From the NCBI RefSeq assembly GCF_000348985.1, contig NC_035927.1, positions 248,001-312,000 on the forward strand: DNA of 64,000 bases, read 5' to 3'. This document shows, piece after piece, positions 19,045 to 28,357 of this stretch. The notes beneath the pieces were generated by a model that was given only the letters and a program-made list of their open reading frames with translations, was not told the origin of the DNA and searched no databases. This DNA comes from Huiozyma naganishii CBS 8797 (Eukaryota > Ascomycota > Saccharomycetes > Saccharomycetales > Saccharomycetaceae). Every line of letters starts with the position of its first letter. The stretch's first letter is position 1. The translations under genes were made by a program, and so were the position numbers.

Positions 19045-20604
19045 ATGTCAACGTACAACTTCACTGGTACGCCCACTGGTCATGGGACCGGTGGTGATTC
19101 GCTAACCACAGATATGAACACGCAGTACGAACTGGCCAACATGGCGTGGCTGGGTACCTCCGCAGCAGGTGTGTGGCTCATGGTCCCCGGTATCGGGCTG
19201 CTTTACTCTGGGTTGTCCCGAAAGAAGCACTCTTTGTCGTCGCTGTGGCTTTCTTTAACCGGTGTCTGTGTCTGTATCTTCCAATGGTTCTTTTGGGGCT
19301 ACTCGCTGACGTTCTCTCACCATACTAAGGGTAACGGGTTCCTCGGGACACTAGAGTTCTTTGGGTTTAGACACGTCTTGGGGGCTCCATCCGCGGTCTC
19401 CTCCGCTCCTGATATTTTGTTCGCCGTGTTCCAAGGCATGTTCGCATCCGTCGCTGGTGTGCTCGCCATGGGCGGTGGCGGGGAGCGTGCTCGTCTGTTC
19501 CCCATGATGGTCTTCCTGTTTCTGTGGATGACGCTCGTGTACTGCCCATGCGCCTGCTGGACGTGGAACGCGACCGGATGGCTCGCAGTCATGGGGTCCC
19601 TCGACTTTGCCGGAGGTGTCGTGCACCAGACCGCTGGTCACGGTGCTCTAATGTACGCGCTGATCTTGGGGAGAAGAGACAAGAGCAAGAACACTGGGCG
19701 CAAGATCCCGAAATACAAACCTCACTCAGTCACATCCGTCGTCTTGGGGACCACTTTCCTGTGGTTCGGATGGCAGTTCTTCAACCCGGGGTCCGCAGGT
19801 AACGCGACGATGAGAGCATGGTACGCCGCAATGAACACAAACTTGGCCGCAGCAGGTGGTGGGTTAGCCTGGATGTTCATCGATTACTTCAGATACGACG
19901 GGAAATGGACCACTGTGGGGCTGTGCTCAGGGATCGTGTCCGCTTTGGTTGGTATCACCCCTGGTGCAGGGTTCGTCCCCATCTGGTCCTCCTTTGTCAT
20001 TGGTGTCGTCACATCCATCGGGTGTAACTTCGCCGTTGACGTGCAGTACTGGTTGAAGATCGACGACGGGTACGCCGTGTGGGCGTTGCACGGAGTCGGT
20101 GGTTGTATTGGTGGTGTCCTGACCGGGATCTTTGCCGCAGACTACGTCAACGCGACCGCGGGGTCATACATCGCGCCAATCAAGGGCGGGTGGTTGAACC
20201 ACCATTACAGACAAGTAGGATACCAGTTGGCCGCGATGTGCTCGATCTGTCTATGGACCTGTGTCGTTACTTCTATAATCCTTCTGGTCATGGACAGAAT
20301 CCCCTGGTTGAAGATCAGGTTGAAACCCGAGGAGGAGGAGCGCGGCACGGACGCCGTTGAGATCGGCGAGTTCACATACCAGAGCGACGAAGAGGATGGT
20401 GGGGATGAGCTGAACAACAACGAGGACTACACGTTCATTCCACAGCCCGTACGGTCAAAGACCACCGTTGTTGATGCGTTGACGAGCAAACTGTCACACA
20501 ACAACGACAAGATCGAACCGCACCAGAACATAGACGACAAGCTCAACGAGGAAGGGTCCAGCACAAGCCAAAGCCACGCTGAAAAATCCGAACCGGAGAA
20601 ATAA
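19045..20604 (+). CDS. MEP2: High-affinity ammonium transporter and sensor MEP2
   Basis: Amt/Mep/Rh-family transporter at the plasma membrane, also a sensor for filamentous growth. It has 519 residues (S. cerevisiae 499), an extracellular N-terminus with an N-glycosylation sequon at N5 (NFTGTP), and eleven predicted membrane spans. The conducting twin histidines are H194 (GVVHQTAGHG) and H349 (WALHGVGG). A His in the first position is the arrangement of the Mep2 class rather than Mep1/Mep3. The cytosolic tail keeps the Npr1-phosphorylated motif (PVRSKTT, matching the region of Ser457) and a block ENIDDKLNE that also ends the S. cerevisiae protein. In S. cerevisiae MEP2 is next to AAH1; here GIM3 separates them. 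Confidence 0.96.
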   Translation: MSTYNFTGTPTGHGTGGDSLTTDMNTQYELANMAWLGTSAAGVWLMVPGIGLLYSGLSRKKHSLSSLWLSLTGVCVCIFQWFFWGYSLTFSHHTKGNGFLGTLEFFGFRHVLGAPSAVSSAPDILFAVFQGMFASVAGVLAMGGGGERARLFPMMVFLFLWMTLVYCPCACWTWNATGWLAVMGSLDFAGGVVHQTAGHGALMYALILGRRDKSKNTGRKIPKYKPHSVTSVVLGTTFLWFGWQFFNPGSAGNATMRAWYAAMNTNLAAAGGGLAWMFIDYFRYDGKWTTVGLCSGIVSALVGITPGAGFVPIWSSFVIGVVTSIGCNFAVDVQYWLKIDDGYAVWALHGVGGCIGGVLTGIFAADYVNATAGSYIAPIKGGWLNHHYRQVGYQLAAMCSICLWTCVVTSIILLVMDRIPWLKIRLKPEEEERGTDAVEIGEFTYQSDEEDGGDELNNNEDYTFIPQPVRSKTTVVDALTSKLSHNNDKIEPHQNIDDKLNEEGSSTSQSHAEKSEPEK

Positions 20605-20752
20605 TCAACCAATGTGGAACAGTGACACAACACACTCACCCTCATACACACATGTATGCCATCATGTTTAACCTTTACATACTTAATTTAATCTATCTAA
20701 TCGTAATATTATCGATAAAAATACTACCAAGTGTGAGGGAGACCAATTGTTT

Positions 20753-21142
20753 CTAGCGCTCCAAGTTGATGTTATCGCCAAACTTGGCGTACAACTGAGT
20801 CTTCAATTCCGTCATCCTGTCCTGTAGTTCGCCGTCCGTCTGCTCCAGCACAGCTATCCTGCTGTCAAGCTCCTCTGCGTCCCGTTCGAGTTGTTCCAGC
20901 ACTTTGCTCTGTTTCCAAAATACAAACACCTCACCGAGCTTGTACTGCACGAGCTCATCCTCGTCTACGAGCTCCAGTTCGAGCGAGACGTCGTCGAGGT
21001 ACTCCTTCTCGGTGCGTTCGCGGGCGAGATCCGCGTCCAGCTTGTCCTTCCGCATGATCAGCTTCGAGAACTCGTTGATCCGCATCTGGTCCTCGTACTG
21101 CACCTGCACGGTGTTTTTCTTGCCATCTGGTAGCAGTTCCAT
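20753..21142 (-). CDS. GIM3: Prefoldin subunit 4 (GIM3)
   Basis: Beta-type subunit of the heterohexameric prefoldin chaperone that passes nascent actin and tubulin to the CCT chaperonin. The ATG at 21142 gives 129 residues (MELLPDGKKN...), the same length as the S. cerevisiae protein. The frame is open 65 codons upstream but contains no other ATG. Two coiled-coil helices flank the beta-hairpin region: KINEFSKLIMRKD-like helix (here RINEFSKLIMRKDKLD), EKEYLDDVSLELELVDEDE, then the second helix and the end LYAKFGDNINLER. In S. cerevisiae GIM3 adjoins YCK2; here AAH1 lies between them on the same strand as GIM3, so the locus has been rearranged. Confidence 0.96.
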   Translation of the reverse strand: MELLPDGKKNTVQVQYEDQMRINEFSKLIMRKDKLDADLARERTEKEYLDDVSLELELVDEDELVQYKLGEVFVFWKQSKVLEQLERDAEELDSRIAVLEQTDGELQDRMTELKTQLYAKFGDNINLER

Positions 21143-21346
21143 CTCGCGTTGCAGTAGTAGATACAAACACAATGGGATTATTACAACCCAAGTTCTCTTC
21201 AGTAGTCCTTCTGGGATGACGTTTGTTCTTTTATTATTTTTTTTTCGATAAAAGATGATATGAAGAAGATGAAGAAGATGAGCGGCTGTAGCCGCTATAC
21301 ACAGATGGGTATATATAAGGATGCGGAGAAGCGCCAAAGGTGTTAT

Positions 21347-22393
21347 TTACACAGAGTGCTTTGCGACGACTGCGTCGAGTAACCCGAGAAGTTGGGTTTT
21401 GCGCTTGTTGTCACACCAGGACCCGTTGATTGCGTTTTTGGCGATTTTGGCGAACACGGCGTGGTCCCAGTGAGGGAACTCTTTCGCGACCTGGACGTAG
21501 TTCTCGAGGATGTACCCACCGAAGTACGCCGGGTCGTCTGAGTTAAGCGAGAAGGGCACGTCTCCGTCGAGCAGCTGCTGGAGGGGCAGTTCCCCGACGC
21601 GCTTGACGACTTGCAATCTGACGTTCGAGAGCGGGCACACCGTCAGTAGCGTCCTTTCCGCGGCAAGTCTGCGCATCAATTCTGCATCATGCACGGAGTT
21701 GACCCCATGGTCGACCCTCGTGGTGTGGAGCAAGTCGAGCGAGTCCGAAACGTACTGTGCTGGGCCCTCCTCCCCAGCATGAGCGGTCAACCGCAAATCC
21801 GGGTTGATCTCACGAGCGCGCTGGTAACACTCGACGAACAGCCCCGGTGGGAACGGTTTCTCCGCGGAGTCCAGCCCTATCCCCGTGATGGTCCCATCTG
21901 TCAAGAACTTCGAGAAATCTTCAATAGTTTGCAGACAATCAGCTGGTGGGCAATGTCTAAGCAGACACACGATGAGTTGTGAGGTGATTCCGAATTGTTC
22001 CCGTGCGTCAGTGCATGCACGGTGGAACCCACCTGTAACGGTCTCGATGGCCACGCCACGCGAAGTGTGCGACTGTGGATCGAAGAACAGTTCAGCGTGT
22101 ACAAGTCCTTGCTTCGACACTTTATTGAAGTACGCCCAGGCAAGGTCATAGAAGTCCTGCTCCGTCTGCAACACGTTCGTACCGACGTAGTAGTAGTTGA
22201 GGAAGTCCTGCAAGTCAGCGAACGCGGCGTACTTCCTGTGCAACTCCTCAGGTGTCTGTGGGAACCCAGCGGGCAACTCAACACCGTTCCTCCTTGCCAG
22301 CGGGAACAGCAGATCCGGTTCTAATGTGCCCTCGAGGTGCAGATGGTGCTCACATTTGGGCAACTCGCGCAGAAATTCAACAGAGACAGGCAT
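21347..22393 (-). CDS. AAH1: Adenine deaminase AAH1
   Basis: Converts adenine to hypoxanthine in purine salvage; a zinc enzyme of the adenosine/adenine deaminase family. The ATG at 22393 gives 348 residues starting MPVSVEFLRELPKCEHHLHL (S. cerevisiae 347); the frame upstream is open only from a GTG. Visible catalytic blocks are the metal-binding H17-L-H19 motif, GLDSAEKPFPP, TAHAGEEGP, the D-H-G-V-N-S motif and NSDDPAYFGG with the metal-ligand Asp. The enzyme is cytosolic and nuclear, and in S. cerevisiae is down-regulated on entry into quiescence. It is divergent from YCK2 across a promoter with three CACGTG sites. Confidence 0.96.
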   Translation of the reverse strand: MPVSVEFLRELPKCEHHLHLEGTLEPDLLFPLARRNGVELPAGFPQTPEELHRKYAAFADLQDFLNYYYVGTNVLQTEQDFYDLAWAYFNKVSKQGLVHAELFFDPQSHTSRGVAIETVTGGFHRACTDAREQFGITSQLIVCLLRHCPPADCLQTIEDFSKFLTDGTITGIGLDSAEKPFPPGLFVECYQRAREINPDLRLTAHAGEEGPAQYVSDSLDLLHTTRVDHGVNSVHDAELMRRLAAERTLLTVCPLSNVRLQVVKRVGELPLQQLLDGDVPFSLNSDDPAYFGGYILENYVQVAKEFPHWDHAVFAKIAKNAINGSWCDNKRKTQLLGLLDAVVAKHSV

Positions 22394-22930
22394 ATGGTCA
22401 AGTGTATGCACGTACAGTGGTGTTATCCAGTTCTTCCCAATGTAATAATGAAAGTACAGCGGTGCTGATCGATGAGTAACTACTACAGAAGATAATGTGT
22501 GTATCACATCTCATCACTGAAAAATCTCCAGCGGTGTGTCGCATCCGAACACCAGCAGATAACATTTCAGCCCAGCACCCGAACATTTTCAAAGCACGTG
22601 ACATTTTAAATTTGACACGTGATAATTTTTTAAATTTCACGTGACACTAAAATTGTTGGTGTTTGGGTGTTTTAAACGAGGTGTTACCCGTTTTTTCTGT
22701 TTTTTTTCGTTTTTGCGATTCTTTTTTGTTTTCAAGATTTCGGTGTTTCGAAGTTGTTCGCTGTTCGATTAGGAGAGAAAGAGAGAGTCACAGAGATCGG
22801 TATCGTTTGCGTTAGTTGGTCAATTGGTCGATTGGTTGAGACGCCTGCGTATTTGGGTTCACTTTTTGTGTGAAGAGTTGGTTCTTTTTTTTACTCTTTT
22901 TTTGTTCTTTTTAGGTGCCGATTTTCTGCC
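22394..22930. promoter_or_regulatory. AAH1-YCK2 divergent promoter, 537 bp without a gene
   Basis: Three CACGTG E-boxes lie at 22595-22600, 22616-22621 and 22638-22643, spaced 21 and 22 bp, each in a TCACGTG context on the minus strand and separated by AAATTT-rich spacers. Cbf1 is the best candidate binder of such TCACGTG sites. One GAGTCA (Gcn4/Bas1-type TGACTC on the minus strand) is at 22785-22790. Long T-runs lead into YCK2. Confidence 0.6.
22595..22643. promoter_or_regulatory. Phased triplet of TCACGTG sites (minus orientation)
   Basis: CACGTG at 22595-22600, 22616-22621 and 22638-22643, spaced 21 and 22 bp. Each is followed by A, giving TCACGTG on the minus strand, with TTTTAAATTT-type spacers. 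Confidence 0.75.
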
Positions 22931-24604
22931 ATGGCATCTCCAATTCCACACCATTTGTCTCTAACACCCAACAACTCGTCGCACTTCCAAAATATTAGCA
23001 ACGCCAAAATCATCAACGGGAACCTTGCGATGACGAACAACACCACTTTGGTTAACCAGGTGGCGTCACCACCGCCATCGAACCAGTCGGCGCAGAACTC
23101 GCAACAACAGAGGGATGACTCGACGATTGTCGGGTTACACTACAAGATCGGGAAGAAGATCGGGGAGGGGTCGTTTGGTGTGCTGTTCGAAGGTGTGAAC
23201 ATGATCAACGATACCCCTGTCGCCATCAAGTTTGAGCCACGGAAGACGGAGGCACCTCAGTTGAAGGACGAGTACAGGGCGTACAAAATACTCAGTGGGA
23301 CTCCCGGGATTCCACAGGCGTACTATTTTGGTCAAGAGGGGCTGCACAATATCCTCGTGATTGACCTGCTGGGGCCCTCCCTGGAGGACCTGTTCGACTG
23401 GTGCGGGAGACGGTTCTCCGTGAAAACCGTCGTGCAGTGCGCGGTGCAAATGATCACTCTTTTGGAGGATCTCCACTCGAGAGACCTTATCTACAGGGAT
23501 ATCAAGCCGGATAACTTCCTTGTTGGGAGACAGGGCCACCCGGAGGCTAACAACATCCACCTGATTGATTTCGGTATGGCGAAACAGTACAGGGACCCAA
23601 AGACGAAACAGCACATCCCGTACAGAGAAAAGAAGTCACTGAGCGGTACTGCACGGTACATGTCCATAAATACACATTTGGGCAGGGAGCAATCTAGAAG
23701 AGACGATATGGAGGCCCTCGGCCACGTCTTCTTCTACTTCCTACGCGGGTCTCTCCCCTGGCAGGGGCTCAAGGCTCCCAACAACAAGCAAAAGTACGAA
23801 AAGATTGGTGAGAAGAAACGTATAACTAATGTATACGACTTGGCTCAGGGGTTGCCCATCCAATTCGGCCGCTATTTGGAGATCGTCAGAAACCTTTCCT
23901 TCGAAGAGACACCAGACTACGAGGGGTATCGCCGCTTGCTCCTGTCCGTCCTGGACGACTTAAACCTCTCCGCAGACGGTGAATACGATTGGATGAAACT
24001 GAACGGGGGGAGAGGGTACGACCTCACCATAAACAAGAAGCCAAACCTGCACGGTTACGGTCATCCAACCCCACCAAACGAAAAGGCAAGGAGACACAGG
24101 TCTAAGCATCACCAGCCAGCTGCACTTGCTCTTGCAGCAGCAGCACAGGCCACCAACGCGGGGCAGATGGCCGCAGGTGCTGTCGCTGCTGCGGCTAATG
24201 CGGCAGTGCCATCCTCTAGAGCGGGTGCTGGAGCTGCAGCAGGAGCACCGGGCACGGGCACGGCAACGGACGAGAACAGGCTGGACCCAACGTCGTACGA
24301 GGCCTACCAGCAGCAAACACAACAGAAGTACGCTCAACAGCAGCAACAGATGCAACAGCAACAGCAGCAAAAGAATGGGAGGGCCGGTGCCGGATTACAG
24401 CAGGACAGGAATAACAAACTGCCATACGGTATACAAAACCAACCAAACGCAAAGAACATTGGCAATACTAATATTAATAACAGTAACAACATCAACGACA
24501 TGGGGGACAACGGAAATGCCATCAACCGCAATAATCATGCCACCCAGACACAATCGAGTGCCTCCTCGAGAGGAGGTTTCTTCAGTAAATTGGCATGCTG
24601 CTAG
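22931..24604 (+). CDS. YCK2: Plasma-membrane casein kinase I YCK2 (YCK1/YCK2)
   Basis: Palmitoylated casein kinase I that acts in glucose sensing, morphogenesis and endocytic signalling. It has 557 residues. The kinase domain covers about residues 72-360 with GEGSFGVLFEG, the K in VAIKFEPR, the catalytic RDIKPDNFL and IDFGMAKQYRDP motifs, and the CK1 signature SGTARYMSINTHLGREQSRRDD. The C-terminal 200 residues are low-complexity (Ala-rich, then Gln-rich with CAG/CAA runs, then Asn-rich). The last residues, FFSKLACC, are the dicysteine palmitoylation signal that anchors Yck1/2 at the plasma membrane. Synteny with CUZ1 points to YCK2. Confidence 0.95.
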   Translation: MASPIPHHLSLTPNNSSHFQNISNAKIINGNLAMTNNTTLVNQVASPPPSNQSAQNSQQQRDDSTIVGLHYKIGKKIGEGSFGVLFEGVNMINDTPVAIKFEPRKTEAPQLKDEYRAYKILSGTPGIPQAYYFGQEGLHNILVIDLLGPSLEDLFDWCGRRFSVKTVVQCAVQMITLLEDLHSRDLIYRDIKPDNFLVGRQGHPEANNIHLIDFGMAKQYRDPKTKQHIPYREKKSLSGTARYMSINTHLGREQSRRDDMEALGHVFFYFLRGSLPWQGLKAPNNKQKYEKIGEKKRITNVYDLAQGLPIQFGRYLEIVRNLSFEETPDYEGYRRLLLSVLDDLNLSADGEYDWMKLNGGRGYDLTINKKPNLHGYGHPTPPNEKARRHRSKHHQPAALALAAAAQATNAGQMAAGAVAAAANAAVPSSRAGAGAAAGAPGTGTATDENRLDPTSYEAYQQQTQQKYAQQQQQMQQQQQQKNGRAGAGLQQDRNNKLPYGIQNQPNAKNIGNTNINNSNNINDMGDNGNAINRNNHATQTQSSASSRGGFFSKLACC

Positions 24605-24748
24605 CGATCTCGATGTTATAATACACTTAATTCTTACACAAACAACTGTATACTCTAATTATCGTTTTGTTTCACATTCCAAAGCCCTCTATACTATGTA
24701 TGGACTTGTTGGAATCCTATCACGATGATTTATATATCAAGCTGTCCG

Positions 24749-25543
24749 TCATTGCTGCAGTTTACCGCGGATCAGGTACAGCGAGTCCAGATCGTGAATG
24801 GTGTTCTGAACCCTTTCTCCAGTGTTCAATTCCACCAGCTGGTCGTCCCGCCCGTTGTTCATGTATATGAACAGCTTCTCCGCTTCAGCGGTGCCCATCT
24901 TGTTGTTCGTATTTGACACGTTCAACTCCTGCGCAATGTAGTCCAGTGCACGGCCGATGGGCCACATCCTGTTCACAAACAGGGGCACTCCCTCAGCGTC
25001 CCGCTCAGAAACCGCATGGCAAATGACGTACACCCTGTTGTCCTGCGGGATCTTTGAGTCCCCACGACACCGTTTCTTCAACTGTGCCAGCTGCACCACC
25101 CTATTGGGCGGCCGTCGAGGTGAGAATGACGATGACGATGACGATGACGAGGACTGGCGCTGTTTAGTTCGCTGGAAGAACTTCAACAGCTTGCTCATCG
25201 CGGTGGTACCCATCGTAGATTTGACCGTGCGAGGTTGCTGTGGTGGTGATTTCCCGGATCCAGTGCCATCAGACTTCACCCTGATATACCCCTTCTCAGG
25301 GAGCAAAGCCTGGAAGTACCGCTCCCCATGGCTTGTTGGTTGGGTCTGTCCGGAATTGGCAGGATCCTTCTTGCCCTCATTGTTGCCCAGAAGACTTGCA
25401 CAATGGTGTGCGCTTTTCGTCCGATGCAACTCACAGTAGTCCCCGCCACAGGCACCACAGTGGAAGGGCAAGAAATCGAGCTGTCTACAGAACGCGCAGT
25501 GGGTCCCCACATCGAGCATCCCTACCTCCGGCTTCAAACTCAT
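24749..25543 (-). CDS. CUZ1: AN1 zinc-finger protein CUZ1
   Basis: Cuz1 is a ubiquitin-like/AN1 zinc-finger protein that binds the proteasome and Cdc48 and protects against arsenite. This gene encodes 264 residues. The N-terminal AN1 finger (about residues 14-50) shows the Cys/His ladder CAFCRQLDFLPFHCGACGGD followed by YCELHRTKSAHHC. The middle is Ser/Lys-rich with a long serine run. The C-terminal 90 residues (RVYVICHAVSERDAEGVPLF... VNRMWPIGRALDYIAQELNV) form the ubiquitin-like part. It converges with YCK2 and is divergent from NSG2, as CUZ1 (YNL155W) is in S. cerevisiae. Confidence 0.93.
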   Translation of the reverse strand: MSLKPEVGMLDVGTHCAFCRQLDFLPFHCGACGGDYCELHRTKSAHHCASLLGNNEGKKDPANSGQTQPTSHGERYFQALLPEKGYIRVKSDGTGSGKSPPQQPRTVKSTMGTTAMSKLLKFFQRTKQRQSSSSSSSSSFSPRRPPNRVVQLAQLKKRCRGDSKIPQDNRVYVICHAVSERDAEGVPLFVNRMWPIGRALDYIAQELNVSNTNNKMGTAEAEKLFIYMNNGRDDQLVELNTGERVQNTIHDLDSLYLIRGKLQQ

Positions 25544-25831
25544 GGTCTGGATGGTACACTAACGTAAAATTATTGACTACGAACTTGTCCGTCTGCACAA
25601 CGAACACTCACCAAACACAGAAAGGGTTTCTACAGCCCACAGGTCCAAACCCCAAACGACCGCTTCAGCATTAGAAGATCCACACTTACAAGTGACAATG
25701 AGTGTACTTCTATATATATATAAGTACATATATTTGAACAAAATTCAAGGTGCTGACACATCAGCAATGTCCAAGAACAGGTGACATCGCCACTGAACTG
25801 CGCTCCGTTTTGCCACTGCGATTTGTTCAAC

Positions 25832-26680
25832 ATGGGATCACACAGGGAAAGAAAACAACCACAACAGGGGGGTCCCTCCAGGGATCCTCTCGGTTCTGTG
25901 TCGTCGTCGCTTGCGAATTTGACAAGGCCCGAACTGTACTCGATATATGATTCCGGGGTTGTGCTGGAGTCCGAGGGCATACAGGACGTGAACGAGGCGA
26001 AGTACCGCTCAGCTACGGCGGGGGTGGGCCCGCAGACGCTGCGTCCAAGGGGCAAGATCGACGCCACAACGCTTGTCGTGCTCGCACTCTCGGGGATAGT
26101 GTATCACGAGCTCGCCAGGATGATGCATGACAACCACAAGCTGCACGAGGACATCATATCACGCCCGCTGCTTGTTGGGGTGCACTTTCTGGACTGGGCT
26201 GTCGGCGGGTCGCTTGGCATCAGCATCCCCACTTGGGTCGGCTATGCGCTCGAGGGAGTGCTCTTTGGACTCAGCGTGCCCGTCTTGGACCGGTATCTCC
26301 CCGAATCGCGGATCACTGGTACTGGTGGTTCCGGGACGTCACCGCGGGGGGACTCTCTATTCAGTGTATTGCGCACTGTGAACTCGATGCTCGGTATCAC
26401 TTTCGGGATTCGCAAGATCAAATGGGCGTCCTCGATGCAAGCCTCTGTCGCGTGGCTTTCGTTGAACTTCATGCTCTGGTTGTTGCTGGATAGCACGGTA
26501 CCGTTGCTTCTGCATAGCGCGACACTGGGCTGCCTCGTCTCTGCGCTGTCGTCACAGGGTGCGGGTCCCGCTGTTCATCTCCCAGAAGTGCTGTACCTGT
26601 TCGATTTCTACTTCTTGGGGTTCCTCGTGTTCGGTAAGTTGGGAAGGTACTTGACGTACCGTCACGGGTACACGCACTAG
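25832..26680 (+). CDS. NSG2: INSIG-family sterol-sensing ER protein NSG2
   Basis: Nsg1/Nsg2 bind the sterol-sensing domain of Hmg2 and control its ER-associated degradation. The first in-frame ATG at 25832 (MGSHRERKQ) gives 282 residues, near the length of S. cerevisiae Nsg1 and Nsg2 (about 290-300). The N-terminal 85 residues are hydrophilic. The rest contains several hydrophobic spans (TTLVVLALSGIVYHELA, HFLDWAVGGSLGISIPTWVG, VAWLSLNFMLWLLLDST, YLFDFYFLGFLVFGKLGRY), matching the INSIG topology. The 3' end is only 18 bp from the end of the convergent PGA1. IGO1, which lies between these two genes in S. cerevisiae, is absent. Confidence 0.88.
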   Translation: MGSHRERKQPQQGGPSRDPLGSVSSSLANLTRPELYSIYDSGVVLESEGIQDVNEAKYRSATAGVGPQTLRPRGKIDATTLVVLALSGIVYHELARMMHDNHKLHEDIISRPLLVGVHFLDWAVGGSLGISIPTWVGYALEGVLFGLSVPVLDRYLPESRITGTGGSGTSPRGDSLFSVLRTVNSMLGITFGIRKIKWASSMQASVAWLSLNFMLWLLLDSTVPLLLHSATLGCLVSALSSQGAGPAVHLPEVLYLFDFYFLGFLVFGKLGRYLTYRHGYTH

Positions 26681-26698
26681 GGCCAGTGGATACCTCTA

Positions 26699-27259
26699 TC
26701 AGATGGAGAGGTATGTATATAGGTTATATCTCGTTTCGTAATGGAAGAATGCCGTGTATACGGCTACTACTACAGCTACGATAAACGGGACCGTGTAGTG
26801 AAGCAGCTGTTTCGGTATGCAATCGAGGTACAGTTCGTCTATGGAGATGTTTAGTTGAACGATGTGGTCCTGCGAGGGCAGTTCTCGCGGATAGCAGTGC
26901 AACGGGGTTGTGAACTTCAAATAGAGTAAGGATTGTTCTTTTGAGACCGCGTATTGGAAGTCATCGATCGAGATCGGGTCCATCGCGGTCCAGCAAATCT
27001 TCAAAAACAGGCGGCTCTGTGCCCAATTCGTGTACCGCATAGCGACCAGTTGTTTGCCAGAGACGTCTGACACGTCTATTGTGGCACCAGGGGCCGTGAT
27101 GTGGTGTACTGTGCTGTTGGACGCATCTCCAAGAATCAGCAGCTCTGCATCTCCACCGTTCAGATCCAGTTGCCAAGTCTCCGTGTTACCGCGAACCAGA
27201 CACGCACAGAAAAGCAGTGCTAAAAGCAACCTTTGTATAAACATCTGCGATGAGCACAT
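26699..27259 (-). CDS. PGA1: GPI mannosyltransferase II subunit PGA1
   Basis: Pga1 is the essential ER partner of Gpi18, which adds the second mannose to GPI anchor precursors. It has 186 residues (S. cerevisiae 198). The N-terminal hydrophobic segment (MFIQRLLLALLFCACLVRG) is a signal peptide or anchor; both M1 at 27259 and M6 at 27244 are possible starts. The lumenal part has two N-glycosylation sequons (NST, NIS). A hydrophobic helix near the C-terminus (HYTVPFIVAVVVAVYTAFF) is followed by a short cytosolic tail. Place and orientation next to NSG2 and ASI2 match YNL158W, which carries most of the weight in this assignment because the family is poorly conserved in sequence. Confidence 0.8.
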   Translation of the reverse strand: MCSSQMFIQRLLLALLFCACLVRGNTETWQLDLNGGDAELLILGDASNSTVHHITAPGATIDVSDVSGKQLVAMRYTNWAQSRLFLKICWTAMDPISIDDFQYAVSKEQSLLYLKFTTPLHCYPRELPSQDHIVQLNISIDELYLDCIPKQLLHYTVPFIVAVVVAVYTAFFHYETRYNLYTYLSI

Positions 27260-27385
27260 TGGTGTATATTTGGTTGTGCTGTTGGTGCATCGTTAGTTTA
27301 ATCCGTTACTAAATTATTTTGATCGTGAGGGGAAGTCGCTTACTCAACAGGGTGCACACTGCCCAGAAAGGTTGTGGACGTGGTG

Positions 27386-28357
27386 ATGACGAGGGGAGAA
27401 CGGTCTGCAAGGAATATGGTTCCACGAGACGATAATGCGCTGTTCCGGCGGTTTATACGGGAGATGGACAAGAGGAGCGGTCATCACGCTGAGAGTGGCG
27501 GTGGTTCACCCGCGATCACGTTAGGTGATGGGAGCGGCGACGATGACGACGCTACCTCGCTGGATGGCGGGGATACTACTGATGGAGCGCTCCGTGAGAT
27601 GTTGGACAACCTTGAGCAAGGTATTAATACTGCGATCGAGGAGCGCAACGGCACCGGTGATGACCGGACCGGTGACCGGCTGGTGCACACGTTCACGCCT
27701 CATGCAGGCATGGGGATCCGCCGTCCCGGAGACACCAACACCCAGACGTACGGACAGTTGCTTATGCGAAACCTGCTGATGTTAGACTACATGATCCTTG
27801 TCATGTTGTTCCCCTTCTCCCTATACAACGTTTTGAGAAGCGGGTTCAACATGGTCACTTTCAACTGCAACGGTGCGGGTGACGACGCGGACTTTATCGT
27901 TAACCTGATCGTCTACATACGTTACTGCGAGGCGATCACCGAAGACGGCGAATCCTTAGTCGGGTACCAGACGGCAAAGGCACTCACTGCCGGTGGTACG
28001 AACTTGAACGGCGGGCTAAGCCTACTGATCAAATTCCACAACGTGATCAACTACTACGGGATGGTCGCACTGCGTGGCGTAGTACGAGCCCTGCCTCGGG
28101 CCGTGGTCAAACGAGCCGCGACAGCAGCTGCGACCACAACTGTACCTGCTGTACTGAGACGCACGGCGGTCACGTTTTACAACGGAACGGTGAAAACTAC
28201 CGCTGCGGCACTGTACCTGCTCTACGGCGTGTTGGGCACCGCATACTTGTACGGTTCGATGCTCTTCTTCGCGCTCTGCCTCACCATCACGGTCACAAGA
28301 AGGTACAAGACCGTCGCACGGGTCCTCGCCAACGAGACGCGCCCACGCATAGACTAG
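27386..28357 (+). CDS. ASI2: Inner-nuclear-membrane Asi complex subunit ASI2
   Basis: Asi2 works with the RING proteins Asi1 and Asi3 in the ubiquitin ligase that degrades misplaced and regulatory proteins at the inner nuclear membrane. The first in-frame ATG at 27386 (MTRGERSARNM) gives 323 residues (S. cerevisiae 289). The N-terminal 110 residues are hydrophilic and acidic. A hydrophobic pair begins near residue 135 (LLMLDYMILVMLFPFSLYNVL) and another near residue 275 (LYLLYGVLGTAYLYGSMLFFALCL), consistent with a multi-span membrane protein. It is divergent from PGA1, as YNL159C is from YNL158W. Assignment is by position plus topology. Confidence 0.8.
   Translation: MTRGERSARNMVPRDDNALFRRFIREMDKRSGHHAESGGGSPAITLGDGSGDDDDATSLDGGDTTDGALREMLDNLEQGINTAIEERNGTGDDRTGDRLVHTFTPHAGMGIRRPGDTNTQTYGQLLMRNLLMLDYMILVMLFPFSLYNVLRSGFNMVTFNCNGAGDDADFIVNLIVYIRYCEAITEDGESLVGYQTAKALTAGGTNLNGGLSLLIKFHNVINYYGMVALRGVVRALPRAVVKRAATAAATTTVPAVLRRTAVTFYNGTVKTTAAALYLLYGVLGTAYLYGSMLFFALCLTITVTRRYKTVARVLANETRPRID

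Noticed and set aside
21143..21337. 65-codon N-terminal extension of GIM3 with hydrophobic character
   Set aside because: The extension has no ATG and the downstream ATG gives exactly the usual 129 residues.
22595..22643. CACGTG sites as centromere CDEI elements
   Set aside because: No CDEIII-like TTTCCGAA motif or 80-bp AT-rich CDEII lies beside them, and the same holds for 54274-54313.
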